Shown piece after piece: positions 1-7,100 of a stretch of 26,109 nt of DNA (the first letter of the stretch is position 1; each line of letters starts with the position of its first letter). This DNA is from Glaciecola sp. UBA1851 (lineage in GTDB: Bacteria; Pseudomonadota; Gammaproteobacteria; Enterobacterales; Alteromonadaceae), in NCBI GenBank assembly GCA_002338515.1, contig DDIL01000139.1, forward strand, positions 1 through 26,109. The letters run 5' to 3'. The notes below the pieces were generated by a model. It saw nothing but the letters and a program-made list of their open reading frames with translations, did not search any database and was not told where the DNA came from. The position numbers and the translations under genes were made by a program.

Positions 1-259
1 ATAACTTAGCGGATGATTCTAGTAGTCGTTCTGCTAGCCCTGTTTTTTGCAGTACTATTCCCATAAAAATGAACATGGGGATACTCATTAAAGTGGTATT
101 TTCCATTATGCTCATAATGCGATATGGCATAAATTCGAATAAGTCTATTCCTAAGAAAAAGACACCCACAATGACTGATACACCAGCAAACGTGAAGGCA
201 ACATAATAACCAAGAAATAACAGTATTAACGCAACAAAGAATAAAATTAAACCTTCCAT
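1..259 (-). CDS. dctM: TRAP transporter large permease DctM (partial, N-terminal part)
   Basis: This is the start of the large membrane subunit of a tripartite ATP-independent periplasmic (TRAP) transporter, which forms the ion-driven transport channel in the inner membrane. The ATG directly follows the TAA stop of dctQ (TAAATG), so translation is probably coupled. About 86 residues are visible before the left edge. They begin MEGLILFFVALILLFLG, a hydrophobic first helix, followed by a second hydrophobic stretch and then SIPMFIFMGIVLQKTGLAE. The pattern of small and hydrophobic residues with SIPMFIFMG is characteristic of the DctM/SiaM family. Full-length family members have roughly 430 residues, so about four fifths of the gene lies outside the window. 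It is the third gene of the dctP-dctQ-dctM unit. Confidence 0.93.
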   Translation of the reverse strand, partial: MEGLILFFVALILLFLGYYVAFTFAGVSVIVGVFFLGIDLFEFMPYRIMSIMENTTLMSIPMFIFMGIVLQKTGLAERLLESSAKL

Positions 260-793
260 TTACACGCCCTCATTATGAATGTGGTCTTCGTGCACATTAG
301 GTTTTGCATATCGCAAAGCGTTGTCTAATATGTGATAAAGAATGCATAAAATTAAAAATAAATTAGAAAGAGGAATAACTGAACGGATAATCCATCTGTG
401 TGGCAAACCACCAGGATCTGGGCTGCCTTCACCCATTTCATATGCATCGACTGTATATCCAAAACCGTAATACATAATGATACCTGTAATAGGAAGTGCA
501 AATACGATAGCGCACACTATGTTAATAGTAGCTTGTGTATGCGGAAGGAGTTTCTCAAAGAAAATATCCACGCGCACATGAGCATCTTCTTTTAGCGTAT
601 AGCCAATACCAAACATAAACATACCAGCAAACAAATGCCATTCTAATTCTTGCATACCAATGCTGACATCGTTAAACAAATAACGCATAAGTACGTCATA
701 GAAAACATTGACTACCATAGCAAGCATCATTAGAACGGCAAGCATGCCGATTGCATCAATAACCTTGCCTAATATCTTGTGTATAAAAATCAT
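260..793 (-). CDS. dctQ: TRAP transporter small permease DctQ
   Basis: The 177-residue protein is the small integral membrane subunit of the TRAP transporter, partnering DctM in the inner membrane. Four hydrophobic segments are visible, at roughly residues 10-33, 48-66, 88-108 and 136-155. The family signature of a charged amphipathic stretch after helix 2 is present (LKEDAHVRVDIFFEKL, residues 67-82; compare the usual G-x-x-HVRVD). It follows dctP after a 142-bp gap containing a hairpin and is joined to dctM without a gap. The length is normal for DctQ. The substrate is not readable from this subunit; the class of the neighbouring DctP suggests a 2-oxo- or hydroxy-carboxylate. Confidence 0.92.
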   Translation of the reverse strand: MIFIHKILGKVIDAIGMLAVLMMLAMVVNVFYDVLMRYLFNDVSIGMQELEWHLFAGMFMFGIGYTLKEDAHVRVDIFFEKLLPHTQATINIVCAIVFALPITGIIMYYGFGYTVDAYEMGEGSPDPGGLPHRWIIRSVIPLSNLFLILCILYHILDNALRYAKPNVHEDHIHNEGV

Positions 794-902
794 ATAGATT
801 GAACTCTGTTAAACTTAAACTCGGGATAAGAATAAAATGATGAAATTGAGTATTCTTTAAGAACCTCTTATTCCTATTTCGAACTTAAATTTTGGAAAAA
901 CA

Positions 903-924
903 AAGAGGCTCAAAAGAGCCTCTT
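903..924 (-). terminator. Intercistronic hairpin between dctP and dctQ (partial terminator/attenuator)
   Basis: A perfect 9-bp inverted repeat, aagaggctc and gagcctctt, flanks a 4-nt loop. Read on the minus strand it follows the dctP stop (936) closely and is succeeded by TGTTTTTCC, giving the shape of a Rho-independent terminator. Because dctQ and dctM lie downstream on the same strand, it more likely reduces read-through or stabilises the dctP mRNA 3' end than ends the operon completely. Confidence 0.75.
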
Positions 925-935
925 ATTTGGCAAGA

Positions 936-2006
936 TTATTTTGAATCAAAATTATCTAAATAAGCGCGGTCAGAGAAGTTAGTCCACTGGCGAGCTTTGG
1001 CTTTATACCCTTCAATAGAATCAAGAATTTTCTTTACTTGAGGGTCTTTTGCTGCAAATTCTGCTAATAACTTATCGTTTTCTGCTTTAATTGCATTCAT
1101 TACTTCAGGTGGGAATGAACGAATTTTTACATTTGGATAGTCTTGTTGAATAGTAGCAAGGTTGATTGCACTCTCGTGAGTTGACTGAGTATACATATCG
1201 TATGCTGCAGTTTTCATTGCATAAGTAAGAATAGCTTGTAAGTCTTCTGGCAATTTATCAAAGGCTTTCTGATTAACCATAAATTGAAGCTCAGTTGCTG
1301 GCTCATGCCAACCTGTATAATAGAAAGGTGCAATTTTGTGGAAGCCCATGCGTAAATCTAATGAAGGACCTACCCACTCAAGAGCATCAATGGTGTTACG
1401 TTCAAGTGCAGTGTAAAGCTCTGCAGATGGAATGTTAGTTGGCTTAGCACCAAGCTTAGCTAATACTTCACCAGCAAAGCCAGGTATACGCATTTTAAGG
1501 CCTTGTAAATCTTCTAAGGTATTGATTTCTTTTCTAAACCAGCCGCCCATTTGGTTGCCAGTGTTTCCGCCTGGGAAAGACATAATGCCGTATTTGTCAT
1601 AGGTTTCTTTCATTAACTCCATACCACCACCATGATAGAACCATGCGTACTGTTCTGGGGTAGTCATACCGAAAGGTAGAGTTGTAAAGAATAACGTTTC
1701 AATATCTTTACCTTTCCAATAATAAGAGGCTGAGTGGCCCATTTGATATTGGCCTGTTCTTACAAAATCAAAAATACCCAACGCAGATTTATGTTTATTA
1801 GACGAATCGATTCTAATTTGTAATCGGCCACCTGACATTTCATCAACCATTTTTGCCATATTCTTGGTAGCATCACCAAACACAGGGAAATTAGGGCCCC
1901 ATGTTTCAGCTAATTTCCAGCGATATACTTTATCTTTTGCAAGTGCAAGTGGGCTTACGACTATACTTGCAACAAGCATAGCGGCAGCAAACGTCTTAAA
2001 TTTCAT
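936..2006 (-). CDS. dctP: TRAP transporter substrate-binding protein DctP, TakP-like class
   Basis: The 356-residue periplasmic solute-binding protein delivers its ligand to DctQM. A Sec signal peptide is evident (MKFKTFAAAMLVASIVVSPLALA, cleavage after residue 23). The mature start RWKLAETWGPNFPVF, the segment GLKMRIPGFAGEVLAKLGA followed by PSAELYTALERNTIDALEWVGP, and the later YYTGWHEPATELQFMVN resemble the subgroup containing Rhodobacter TakP and a Thermus lactate-binding protein. Those proteins bind 2-oxo acids or lactate with a metal ion. The conserved Arg in KMRIPG is the usual carboxylate ligand of the family, and the EW of DALEWVGP lies at the metal/ligand site in that subgroup. The start ATG has a good AGGAAGA ribosome-binding site. 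It is divergent from the Cache kinase gene. The ligand is inferred only as a small mono- or oxo-carboxylate. Confidence 0.93.
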   Translation of the reverse strand: MKFKTFAAAMLVASIVVSPLALAKDKVYRWKLAETWGPNFPVFGDATKNMAKMVDEMSGGRLQIRIDSSNKHKSALGIFDFVRTGQYQMGHSASYYWKGKDIETLFFTTLPFGMTTPEQYAWFYHGGGMELMKETYDKYGIMSFPGGNTGNQMGGWFRKEINTLEDLQGLKMRIPGFAGEVLAKLGAKPTNIPSAELYTALERNTIDALEWVGPSLDLRMGFHKIAPFYYTGWHEPATELQFMVNQKAFDKLPEDLQAILTYAMKTAAYDMYTQSTHESAINLATIQQDYPNVKIRSFPPEVMNAIKAENDKLLAEFAAKDPQVKKILDSIEGYKAKARQWTNFSDRAYLDNFDSK

Positions 2007-2131
2007 TTTATCTTCCTCTTGGGCTTAGATTAAATTATGGCTCTCTAAAATGCTAGGTAGCCATGTAGTGTACGACTATGAATGTTAAAGAATTGTCACG
2101 AAAAAGAAATTAGGGTAAACACCTAGTTTGT

Positions 2132-2149
2132 CTAGGTAAAACTACCTAG
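2132..2149. promoter_or_regulatory. Inverted-repeat operator 1 (ctaggta-aaac-tacctag)
   Basis: Two 7-bp arms form a perfect inverted repeat with a 4-bp spacer. A further acctag half-site lies 5 bp to the left (2121-2126). NarL-family regulators bind pairs of heptamers related to TACYYMT, and tacctag resembles these. The gene for a NarL-type regulator is 1.7 kb away, which makes it the obvious candidate binder; this is inference. Confidence 0.6.
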
Positions 2150-2291
2150 TACCATAGTTGTAACCACTTAAAGGCCTATGGTTACTGTATTTGCGATGGC
2201 AAGTGAATTTATTTTGATAATTATGTAAGACTAATGTGTCATGAATTGTTTTATTTATGTTAATGCCTGCTATTCATTAAAATGATGGAGT

Positions 2292-2309
2292 CTAGGTACT
2301 TATACCTAA
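2292..2309. promoter_or_regulatory. Inverted-repeat operator 2 (ctaggta-ctta-tacctaa)
   Basis: It has the same arms and the same 4-bp spacer as the site at 2132-2149, with one mismatch in the last base. It lies about 100 bp before the kinase start codon. Recurrence of the same geometry within 160 bp supports a real protein-binding site, probably for autoregulation of the two-component genes. Confidence 0.6.
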
Positions 2310-2410
2310 GATTATAGTATCAATACTGTTGCTGATAAAACGTTCACATAGAATTTACATTTCGAAAGTGCGAACATGCACTATCATTTTACTTAAAGTA
2401 GTCATGAGTT

Positions 2411-3832
2411 ATGTTTTTCTCCCTTAAAATGCAATTAATAGCAGTTGTTCAAGTCATATTGACTGCAGTTTTTACGTATTTGTTGGTTACTTCGCAATAC
2501 AAAGATTTATCCGCAGAAAATTTACGTTCTCTAGAAACATTTTTAATCGAGCAAAAACAGACAGAATTAAAAAACTATACATCAATAGCGCGTGCTTCAA
2601 TTAATCATATTTACAATAAGGCAAGTCCGTTTGATGAAGAAGCCAAAGAGCAAGTAAAAGCGATCCTATCTACTTTAATTTATGAGCAAGGTGATGGTTA
2701 CTTTTTTGCCTATCAAGAAAATGGTGTAAATGTTGTTCACCCGACTGAGCCTGAATTAGTTGGCCAAGACTTGTGGGCTTTCACTAACGTAGATGGTGAA
2801 CCCACTATTCAAATCTTAATAAAACATGCAAAAAACGGTGGTGATTTTCACCAATATGCTTGGAACAAGCCAACAACTAAAGAGCTTACTCAGAAAATGA
2901 GCTACGCCGAATTTTTACCCGATTGGGGGTGGATGTTTGGCACAGGAGTTTATTTGGATAGTGTTGAAACTCAATTAAGTTCAATTCAGCAAGCAATAGA
3001 CACACAGGTTAACAAAACGCGTTCAATTATATTGTTAGTGGCATTGGGTTCTATCTTTATTATTTTTGCGGTGGGTATTGTCCTACATTTTAAACATAAA
3101 CGACTGAGCGATGAAAAAATTAGCCAGCTTGGGCAAAAAATAGTGACTATGCAGGAAGAAGAGCAGCGGCATATATCACGTGAATTACACGATGGTATTG
3201 TACAAGTGTTAGTTTCAATCAAATATTCACTAGAAGCGACGGGTATTAAGTTGCGCAAAGATAAAGTTGAAAAACCTGTACCACTGCAAAAAGCTGAAGA
3301 AAATCTTACTGATGCAATTAATGAAATCCGTCGTATTTCTCATCATCTCCATCCACGCATCTTAGATGAGCTTGGTATATCAGAGGCCATGGAAGCGCTA
3401 ACCAGTGAATTTTCAGAAAGAACCGGCATAGAAGTAAGCATTTACAAACCTGCACTTAAAAAACTACTTCCTGATACAATTAGCACGACTTTATATAGGG
3501 TGCTACAAGAATGTTTAGTTAATATAGAAAAGCATGCTAATGCCACAAAAGTAAGGGTAGGCATTGAGATTTCGAATAATTGGTTAACCCTTAAAATTGA
3601 AGACAATGGAAAAGGGATTTCTGAAAAGTTTGACGATGATGTTCACGAGAAATTTGTTACAACCGGTATTGGCCTTCGTAATTTAACTGAAAGAGTAGAA
3701 TATCATTCGGGTCAATTTAAGTTACACTCTAGCCCCAGCGGTACGATAGTTATTGCGCGTATCCCAAAACATATATTCGCTAATTATTATTATGAAAAGA
3801 ACCAAGTAAAACTTGAAACGAGGTCAGCTTAG
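2411..3832 (+). CDS. Cache-domain sensor histidine kinase (NarL/HisKA_3 type)
   Basis: The 473-residue inner-membrane sensor kinase has a first membrane helix at about residues 7-27. A periplasmic single Cache-type domain follows (about 30-195; GDGYFFAYQENGVNVVHP, then DWGWMFGTGVYLD), and a second helix spans about 204-226. The cytoplasmic HisKA_3 dimerisation domain carries the phospho-accepting His260 in RELHDGIVQ. The ATPase domain has Asn371 in the N box, DNGKG at 398-402 and TGIGLRN at 418-424. Cache domains of this form often sense small carboxylates, so it probably senses the substrate of the divergent TRAP system. The regulator gene begins 2 bp after its stop. The ATG at 2404 is in another frame and closes quickly, so 2411 is the start. 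The ribosome-binding site is weak. Confidence 0.93.
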   Translation: MFFSLKMQLIAVVQVILTAVFTYLLVTSQYKDLSAENLRSLETFLIEQKQTELKNYTSIARASINHIYNKASPFDEEAKEQVKAILSTLIYEQGDGYFFAYQENGVNVVHPTEPELVGQDLWAFTNVDGEPTIQILIKHAKNGGDFHQYAWNKPTTKELTQKMSYAEFLPDWGWMFGTGVYLDSVETQLSSIQQAIDTQVNKTRSIILLVALGSIFIIFAVGIVLHFKHKRLSDEKISQLGQKIVTMQEEEQRHISRELHDGIVQVLVSIKYSLEATGIKLRKDKVEKPVPLQKAEENLTDAINEIRRISHHLHPRILDELGISEAMEALTSEFSERTGIEVSIYKPALKKLLPDTISTTLYRVLQECLVNIEKHANATKVRVGIEISNNWLTLKIEDNGKGISEKFDDDVHEKFVTTGIGLRNLTERVEYHSGQFKLHSSPSGTIVIARIPKHIFANYYYEKNQVKLETRSA

Positions 3833-3834
3833 TT

Positions 3835-4491
3835 ATGTCATTATTACCAAAACATCCAACCATAAAAGTCATGCTAGTTGATGATCATCCAATGGTTCAA
3901 GATGGATTAAGTGCATGCCTTTCATACTATGATGATATTGAAGTAGTGGGAGCAATAAACGATGGCAAAGAAGCATTGGCTAAAGCAATAGAATGCGAGC
4001 CAGATGTGATTTTAATGGATATCAGCATGCCCTCAATGAATGGACTAGACGCCACCGAAATCATTCTAGAAAGCTTACCCAATACAAAAATTTTAATATT
4101 TTCTATGCATAATTCAGCGGAATTTGTGACCAATGCAGTACAAGCTGGTGCGTCTGGTTATGTATTAAAAGATACGGGGTCAGAGGAAGTATATTTGGCA
4201 ATTAAATCGGTTGCTAAAGGTAATACGCATTTTAGTTCTTCTATTGCACAAGTATTGATTGATCAGCCTGCTAAAAACCAAGAGCGCCTGACTACTCGGG
4301 AACAAGTGATATTAGGATATATAGCACAAGGATTTTCTAGCAAAGAAGTCGCGCAAACTTTATCTATCAGTTATCGAACAGTTGAGGCACATAGGCGAAA
4401 TATTAAATCTAAGCTCAAGCTAGACTCATTAGCTGAATTAGTTAGATATGCAGTTGAGCAAGGGTTGATTGAGAAAAATGAAAAGGCTTAG
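3835..4491 (+). CDS. NarL/LuxR-family response regulator
   Basis: The 218-residue DNA-binding response regulator is the partner of the preceding kinase. The receiver domain (about 10-125) has the acidic pair DD at 16-17, the phospho-acceptor Asp62 in LMDISMPSMNG, and the conserved Lys in VLKDTGS. A LuxR-type helix-turn-helix follows (about 152-213): LTTREQVILGYIAQGFSSKEVAQTL, then SYRTVEAHRRNIKSKL. The gene starts 2 bp after the kinase stop, and its ribosome-binding site lies inside the kinase 3' end, so the two are almost certainly cotranscribed. It probably binds the ctaggta/tacctag repeats at 2053-2309 and controls the TRAP operon in response to the carboxylate substrate; the target is inferred. 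Confidence 0.95.
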   Translation: MSLLPKHPTIKVMLVDDHPMVQDGLSACLSYYDDIEVVGAINDGKEALAKAIECEPDVILMDISMPSMNGLDATEIILESLPNTKILIFSMHNSAEFVTNAVQAGASGYVLKDTGSEEVYLAIKSVAKGNTHFSSSIAQVLIDQPAKNQERLTTREQVILGYIAQGFSSKEVAQTLSISYRTVEAHRRNIKSKLKLDSLAELVRYAVEQGLIEKNEKA

Positions 4492-4528
4492 CAAAGCTTG
4501 CATAATATTCACCTAAAATGGCGTGAAT

Positions 4529-4566
4529 AATTGGCACTATTGCAAAAGTAACAAATAGTGCCAATT
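4529..4566. terminator. Bidirectional terminator between response regulator and GH3 genes
   Basis: A perfect 13-bp inverted repeat (aattggcactatt and aatagtgccaatt) encloses a 12-nt loop. It lies in the 108 bp between two convergent genes ending at 4491 and 4600. The stem ends supply A/T-rich tails on both strands, so it can serve both transcripts. Confidence 0.75.
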
Positions 4567-4599
4567 TACTGCGAGGGAATAATCAAGAGTAAATATAAT

Positions 4600-6876
4600 T
4601 TATATTTTCAATCGTAATTGTACCGAATGATGAGCGTTACTATTTGCGCCAACCCATATAGTAAATAGACCATCTTCAGCTATAAACTCTCCTTTGTCAT
4701 TATAAAACGCTAAGTCTTGAATGTTTATATCAAAACTAATGCGTTTGCTTTCACCAGCTTTAAAAAATTCACGCTTATATTTTTTTAACTCTTTTACCGG
4801 TCTAGTTTGGCTCGCAACCGCATCGTTAATATAAAGCTGAATTATTTCCACGCCATCATACTCGCCCGTATTATTTACTGTAATATTCACAGTGATATTT
4901 TCTTCACCCGAAATTGTGTCATTACTGATAGAGATATCAGCATATTCAAAATGGCTATACGACAGCCCGTATCCAAATACAAAGAGTGGGGTGAAATGCA
5001 CATCTATATGTGAGGATGACATACCCAGTGAGGTTTGCGGTGCACGAGTAGGGAAGTCTTGCATAAATACTTGAGTATCTTCACTCACCGGCCGGCCCGT
5101 TCTCTTGATACCGTAATAAAGGGGAGTTTGCCCAACATGTCTTAAAAAACTCACTGGTAGTTTTCCGCTAGGTATTACTTTTCCAACGAGCAAATCAGAA
5201 ATGGCTTGACCTCCCATCGAGCCACTGTGCCATGCATATAAAATCGAATCTACTTTGTCGACAATACCAGATAATATTAATGGCCTGCCTGCCATCACAA
5301 CCAATGTAATAGACGTACCAGACTCAGCCAACTTATGTATTAATTCCTCTTGCGCACCTGGCAAAGTAATATCTGTTCTACAATGTGCTTCACCTGATAA
5401 AATAGACTCTTCACCTACCACTACCACAGCATGGTCTGCTGTAGCTACACAATCAAAGGCTGATTCAAATTCAGACTGGTTTGCATCTCTTGAGTTAGCA
5501 AATACAGGTTGATAATTCAAAGCGATGTTATTAGATTCACAATAAGCTTGCATACTTGCTTTGAGCGTGACTGATTTACTTTCGTCACCATCAAAAATCC
5601 ACGTGCCAAGCATTTCATATGGATCATCTGCTAAATAACCAATTAACGCTATTTTCTCCACTTCATTATTATTAAGTGGTAACGTTTTATTATCATTTTT
5701 GAGTAATACACAAGATTGACAAGCCGCTTCATATGACGCTTTTTGGGCTTGCTCAGAAATGTCTTGGTAGGGTGGTACTTCTGCTGGGTTGTTATCAAAT
5801 AGCCCAAGTGAATATTTTAGCGCAAGAATACGCAATACCGCTTTATCTATTTGTGATTCGGCAATATGATTATTTTCAACTAAAGCCGTGCCGTGCTCAA
5901 GAAAGGTTCCGCTAACCATTTCCATATCAACACCCGCTTCTAAGCCTAAATAAGCGGCGTGATACATGTTTTTAGCTAAACCATGAATGGTCAATTGACC
6001 TACAGATTCCCAATCACTCACCACTACGCCATCATATTTCCATTGGTCTCTTAGTACGTCATTTAATAACCACTTATTGCCACTAACAGGCACACCGTTT
6101 ACATCACTGAACGAGGTCATAACACTGGCTACGCCCGCGTCGCATGCCGCTTTAAAAGGAGGCATGTAAATGTTACGAAGTTCATGGGTAGATAAGTTGG
6201 TAGTATTGTAATCTCTACCAGCTTCACTTGCGCCATAGCCTACAAAATGTTTGGCACAAGCTGCTATGGCAGTTGGGTCAGACAAATCATCAGTTTGGTA
6301 TCCTGTTACCATGCCAACCGTTAAGTTGCCACAAAGTAATGTATCCTCACCAAATGACTCCGCTATTCTTCCCCATCGCGCATCACGGCTAATGTCAATC
6401 ATTGGTGAAAACGTCCAATTAATCCCTATATTAGCAGCCTCAATTGCGCTTATTCTGGCAGCTTTTTTCACTACTTCTGTATTCCAACTACATGCCATTG
6501 CGATAGGTAATGGAAAAATAGTTGCAAATCCATGAATAACATCTCGCCCAATTAAAAGAGGAATACCTAAACGACTTTCATTAATGGCTATAGACTGCAT
6601 TTGTGCGATTACATGAGCTTGGTTTTCATTAATGATAGAGCCAATCATGCCTGCTCTTAATTGCCCAGCTAAGTCGTCAGAAACATGATTGACTGAGCTA
6701 TTGACCTGATGTAATTGCCCGAGCTTTTCTTGCAAACTCATTTCATCTAAAAGTACTTTAGCTCGAGTTAATGAACTCTCTGTAATGCAAGACTGCCTGC
6801 TATTTGCCGAAGGTTTTAAAACTGCCCTAAAACTATCAAAAGGGAAATGACTATTTTTATGAATAGAGGTGATCAT
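4600..6876 (-). CDS. Glycoside hydrolase family 3 beta-glucosidase (cytoplasmic, BglX-like)
   Basis: The 758-residue protein is an exo-acting beta-glucosidase that releases glucose from the non-reducing end of beta-glucosides or oligosaccharides. The N-terminal TIM-barrel domain (about 40-360) has MSLQEKLGQL, the substrate-binding KHFVGYGASEAGRD (209-222) and the nucleophile Asp288 in GVVVSDWES. The alpha/beta sandwich (about 385-610) has the likely acid/base Glu495 in SGEAHCRTDITLPG, matching HEASSRTDITIP of E. coli BglX. A fibronectin III-like domain ends the protein (about 655-750). Unlike periplasmic BglX there is no signal peptide, so it should act in the cytoplasm on imported oligosaccharides. 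Neighbouring GH149 and GH17 genes point to beta-1,3-gluco-oligosaccharides. The ribosome-binding site is weak. It is divergent from the FG-GAP lipoprotein gene. Confidence 0.93.
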   Translation of the reverse strand: MITSIHKNSHFPFDSFRAVLKPSANSRQSCITESSLTRAKVLLDEMSLQEKLGQLHQVNSSVNHVSDDLAGQLRAGMIGSIINENQAHVIAQMQSIAINESRLGIPLLIGRDVIHGFATIFPLPIAMACSWNTEVVKKAARISAIEAANIGINWTFSPMIDISRDARWGRIAESFGEDTLLCGNLTVGMVTGYQTDDLSDPTAIAACAKHFVGYGASEAGRDYNTTNLSTHELRNIYMPPFKAACDAGVASVMTSFSDVNGVPVSGNKWLLNDVLRDQWKYDGVVVSDWESVGQLTIHGLAKNMYHAAYLGLEAGVDMEMVSGTFLEHGTALVENNHIAESQIDKAVLRILALKYSLGLFDNNPAEVPPYQDISEQAQKASYEAACQSCVLLKNDNKTLPLNNNEVEKIALIGYLADDPYEMLGTWIFDGDESKSVTLKASMQAYCESNNIALNYQPVFANSRDANQSEFESAFDCVATADHAVVVVGEESILSGEAHCRTDITLPGAQEELIHKLAESGTSITLVVMAGRPLILSGIVDKVDSILYAWHSGSMGGQAISDLLVGKVIPSGKLPVSFLRHVGQTPLYYGIKRTGRPVSEDTQVFMQDFPTRAPQTSLGMSSSHIDVHFTPLFVFGYGLSYSHFEYADISISNDTISGEENITVNITVNNTGEYDGVEIIQLYINDAVASQTRPVKELKKYKREFFKAGESKRISFDINIQDLAFYNDKGEFIAEDGLFTIWVGANSNAHHSVQLRLKI

Positions 6877-7100
6877 GCTAATACCCGTAAATTCTAATTA
6901 ATAACAAGGTTAAGGTGAACGATAGACTATTCAACCTAGTTGCGCTTAACGGGGTTGTATAAATGTTTAAGCGGATTAGTAAACCTTTTAATTCTTTTAA
7001 TTTTGTATGCTTTAACTGCACTTACCATGCAAACAATTACACAAAATTTACACTTTATTGACATTAAAGATGTATATTTTCACTTACTATCATAGGTCAT

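Larger units (their letters stand above)
2007..2410. promoter_or_regulatory. Divergent regulatory region between dctP and the Cache kinase gene
   Basis: This 404-bp non-coding stretch separates the TRAP operon from the two-component genes. It holds the two 18-bp inverted repeats listed separately, an extra ctaggta half-site at 2053-2059 near the dctP start, an acctag half-site at 2121-2126, and overlapping inverted repeats accatag/ctatggt (2151-2157, 2176-2182) and gtaacc/ggttac (2160-2165, 2180-2185). No credible small ORF with a ribosome-binding site was found. Promoter boxes could not be assigned with confidence. Confidence 0.7.

Noticed and set aside
2404..2427. ATG at 2404 as the start of the Cache kinase
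   Set aside because: It is in a different frame and reaches a stop after seven codons.
5255..6535. Several open frames of 60-94 codons on the strand opposite the GH3 gene
   Set aside because: They are antisense to a well-supported gene, lack ribosome-binding sites and show no recognisable protein features.
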